This document shows, one piece after another, positions 62,458 to 64,000 of a stretch of 64,000 nucleotides of DNA. Source of the stretch: Taishania pollutisoli (GTDB taxonomy: Bacteria; Bacteroidota; Bacteroidia; Flavobacteriales_D; Crocinitomicaceae); contig NZ_JACVEL010000001.1 in the NCBI RefSeq assembly GCF_014518315.1, positions 558,001 to 622,000 of the forward strand. The letters are read 5' to 3'. The translations under genes and the position numbers were made by a program. Position 1 is the stretch's first letter. Each line of letters starts with the position of its first letter. Under the pieces are notes generated by a model. That model was not told the DNA's origin. It saw nothing but the letters and a program-made list of their open reading frames with translations, and did not search any database.

Positions 62458-64000
62458 TTATTCTTGTTTTTTGTGTGCAATTACATACCGAAATCCGGCA
62501 TACACATTGATCCCCATGACAGGTGCCCAGATTCTTGTCGCATCAAAATATGTTCCAAACGGGTTCTCCGCATCAATGATCGGGTGATTCTGACGGTAGT
62601 TGGTCAGGTTTTCCCCTCCGATATAGAAGTCCCATTTTTTGTGTTTGTACGTGATCTGCGCACTCAACTGCGGATATACTTTGGAATGATTATCCGTTGT
62701 GAATGTTACGGAATCCAGCTGTGCCACCGGAAGACGGGAAGTTCCGAACACAGAAGCAGTGACATCAAATTCCCATTTATTGTTGCGGGTGTGATAGGCT
62801 ACATTGATGAATCCGCGGTGCTTCGGTACCATTACTTTTTGTTGCAACTGACCTCCATATTCCGCACGGACATCCAGGAACTTATATGCCAGTCGGATAT
62901 CAAATCGGCTGAACGGAGTAAAAGAGAATTCCGTTTGGAAACTGTTGGAAAAGGACTTGCTCGTCATATTTCTAAAAATAATCTGGTGCACATTTTCATC
63001 CCGGTCCACGATCAGCTGACGCTCAAACAATGTATGGTAGTAATCGACAACAACAGAGGCTTGATTGCCAAACAATTTAAACGACTGTACCAACGACCCT
63101 CCGAAATTCCAGGAGATTTCAGGTAATGTTTCTGTCGGAGCAATCCATTGACGAGATGTTGCCAGCAACGAAATATTATCGATCATGTAATTGGGTACAC
63201 GCCATCCTTTCCCTGCTGTCACGCGTAAATCGGTGAATTCCGTAATCGCATATTTTGCATGAACGCGCGGCGAAAACTGGAAGTTGTACAGGTTGTGGTA
63301 ATCTCCCCTTGCTCCGATTACCGTTGTCAAACGCGGTCCGGTATAGGTATATTCGGCAAATGCACCCGGTACAATTTCAACCCGGTTATCTGTCAGGGAA
63401 TCCATTTGCTGGTCCATATCGATGAATACACCACTCAAACCCACCTTATATTTGTGCATGGTATTCCCGATGATGCTTTCAAACACACCGTTTACGTAGC
63501 CGCGCTTTTCAACTCCTCTGAATTGACGGACACCAAACAAAGCATCATTTTCCTGGTATTTCAAATTGTAGATCACACCGATCGAATTGTACGGTTTTTT
63601 CATGAAAAACCCGGTTTTTGCATACACATCGAGGTGTTTTGCATCCGTTTCCATTCCATACAGCCCGTTATTAGCACCTTTCCGATAACCGACTTCTCCT
63701 CCGTATTTAGATTCCAGGTAGGAATTTACCCCGATCTGTGCTTCCATTTTTTCACCCTGATAATGCCAGCGGTTATTAAATGAAAATAAGGTTCCCATCG
63801 GTGCATCCATGAAGTTATCATGGTTGTGATTGTTTTCTGCAAACATCCCCGATCCGTGTGCAAACAATGCTGTACTCCATTTTTTACTAACGTGCATGCT
63901 CCCGTGCGCATTTAATTCTGCCCGGCCGTAGATATTTCCATACCCGTTCAAAAAAAACGCGTCCATGTCCTGTGGCTTAAACATTTCAATATTGACCAAT
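62458..64000 (-). CDS. TonB-dependent receptor, C-terminal part (cut by window edge)
   Basis: The visible 514 codons are the barrel of an outer-membrane TonB-dependent receptor; the signal, plug and start lie beyond the right edge. Typical barrel features are HGSMHVSKKWSTALFAHGSG, FDIRLAYKFLDVRAEYGGQL and the late YIGGENLTNYRQNHPI segment. His/Asn-rich loops (ENNHNHDNFMDAP) face outward. The stop codon precedes a hairpin and then the HMA gene by 47 bp, which suggests metal uptake or metal chelate uptake. The ligand cannot be named. Confidence 0.9.
   Translation of the reverse strand, partial: LVNIEMFKPQDMDAFFLNGYGNIYGRAELNAHGSMHVSKKWSTALFAHGSGMFAENNHNHDNFMDAPMGTLFSFNNRWHYQGEKMEAQIGVNSYLESKYGGEVGYRKGANNGLYGMETDAKHLDVYAKTGFFMKKPYNSIGVIYNLKYQENDALFGVRQFRGVEKRGYVNGVFESIIGNTMHKYKVGLSGVFIDMDQQMDSLTDNRVEIVPGAFAEYTYTGPRLTTVIGARGDYHNLYNFQFSPRVHAKYAITEFTDLRVTAGKGWRVPNYMIDNISLLATSRQWIAPTETLPEISWNFGGSLVQSFKLFGNQASVVVDYYHTLFERQLIVDRDENVHQIIFRNMTSKSFSNSFQTEFSFTPFSRFDIRLAYKFLDVRAEYGGQLQQKVMVPKHRGFINVAYHTRNNKWEFDVTASVFGTSRLPVAQLDSVTFTTDNHSKVYPQLSAQITYKHKKWDFYIGGENLTNYRQNHPIIDAENPFGTYFDATRIWAPVMGINVYAGFRYVIAHKKQE

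Overview
The window looks like a chromosomal segment of a Bacteroidota bacterium of the order Flavobacteriales; the gene set resembles Crocinitomicaceae/Fluviicola-type genomes, but the genus is inference. The evidence is an alternative complex III (act) cluster joined to an aa3-type oxidase, T9SS sorting-domain proteins, PorV/PorQ-family and CarboxypepD_reg/TonB receptor proteins, a geranylgeranylglyceryl-phosphate-synthase-type gene, and promoters of the Bacteroidetes type (TTG, 19 nt, TAnnTTTG). No rRNA, tRNA, CRISPR array, prophage or insertion sequence was recognised. Most of the window is ordinary core genome.

Layout. 1-10.4 kb (minus strand): actABCDEF-ctaC-ctaD, a respiratory operon for menaquinol oxidation and O2 reduction. 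10.7-23.4 kb: a SPOR-domain protein, then minus-strand housekeeping genes (flavoprotein, alpha/beta hydrolase, TonB receptor, lipase, glmM, ribH, TPR protein, PlsC-type acyltransferase, M48 protease, LemA, HIT protein, greA). 23.4-32.5 kb: a three-gene operon of a large TonB-dependent receptor, a 1404-residue exported protein with a T9SS-like C-terminus, and a PorV-like barrel. 32.8-34.2 kb: a phosphopantetheinyl transferase overlapping a GGGP-synthase-family gene. 34.2-42.6 kb: a plug-only TonB-receptor-like protein, a 2-hydroxyacid dehydrogenase, mgtE, trpS, a peptide-type solute-binding lipoprotein, an IPExxxVDY protein and pyk.

42.6-45.2 kb is the most notable locus: an ECF sigma factor overlapping a gene whose product has a short cytoplasmic N-terminus, one inner-membrane helix, about 145 low-complexity periplasmic residues and a predicted outer-membrane beta-barrel. 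This is the architecture of a dual membrane-spanning anti-sigma factor, which would connect the outer membrane directly to transcription. A small T9SS-sorted protein gene lies just upstream on the same strand.

45.3-57.4 kb: proC, accA, phoH, an orphan secreted protein, a cyclophilin-FKBP fusion, nadK, a CBS protein, rarA, an LpxL-type acyltransferase and a GH92 mannosidase. 57.6-64 kb: an MBOAT acyltransferase, a GT-C type membrane glycosyltransferase, 3-hydroxyanthranilate dioxygenase, and an HMA metal-binding protein with a TonB receptor cut by the window edge. A dispersed repeat of about 70-90 bp follows proC, the GH92 gene and the MBOAT gene, always in the same orientation relative to the upstream gene. 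Several regulatory dyads and repeats sit at promoters.
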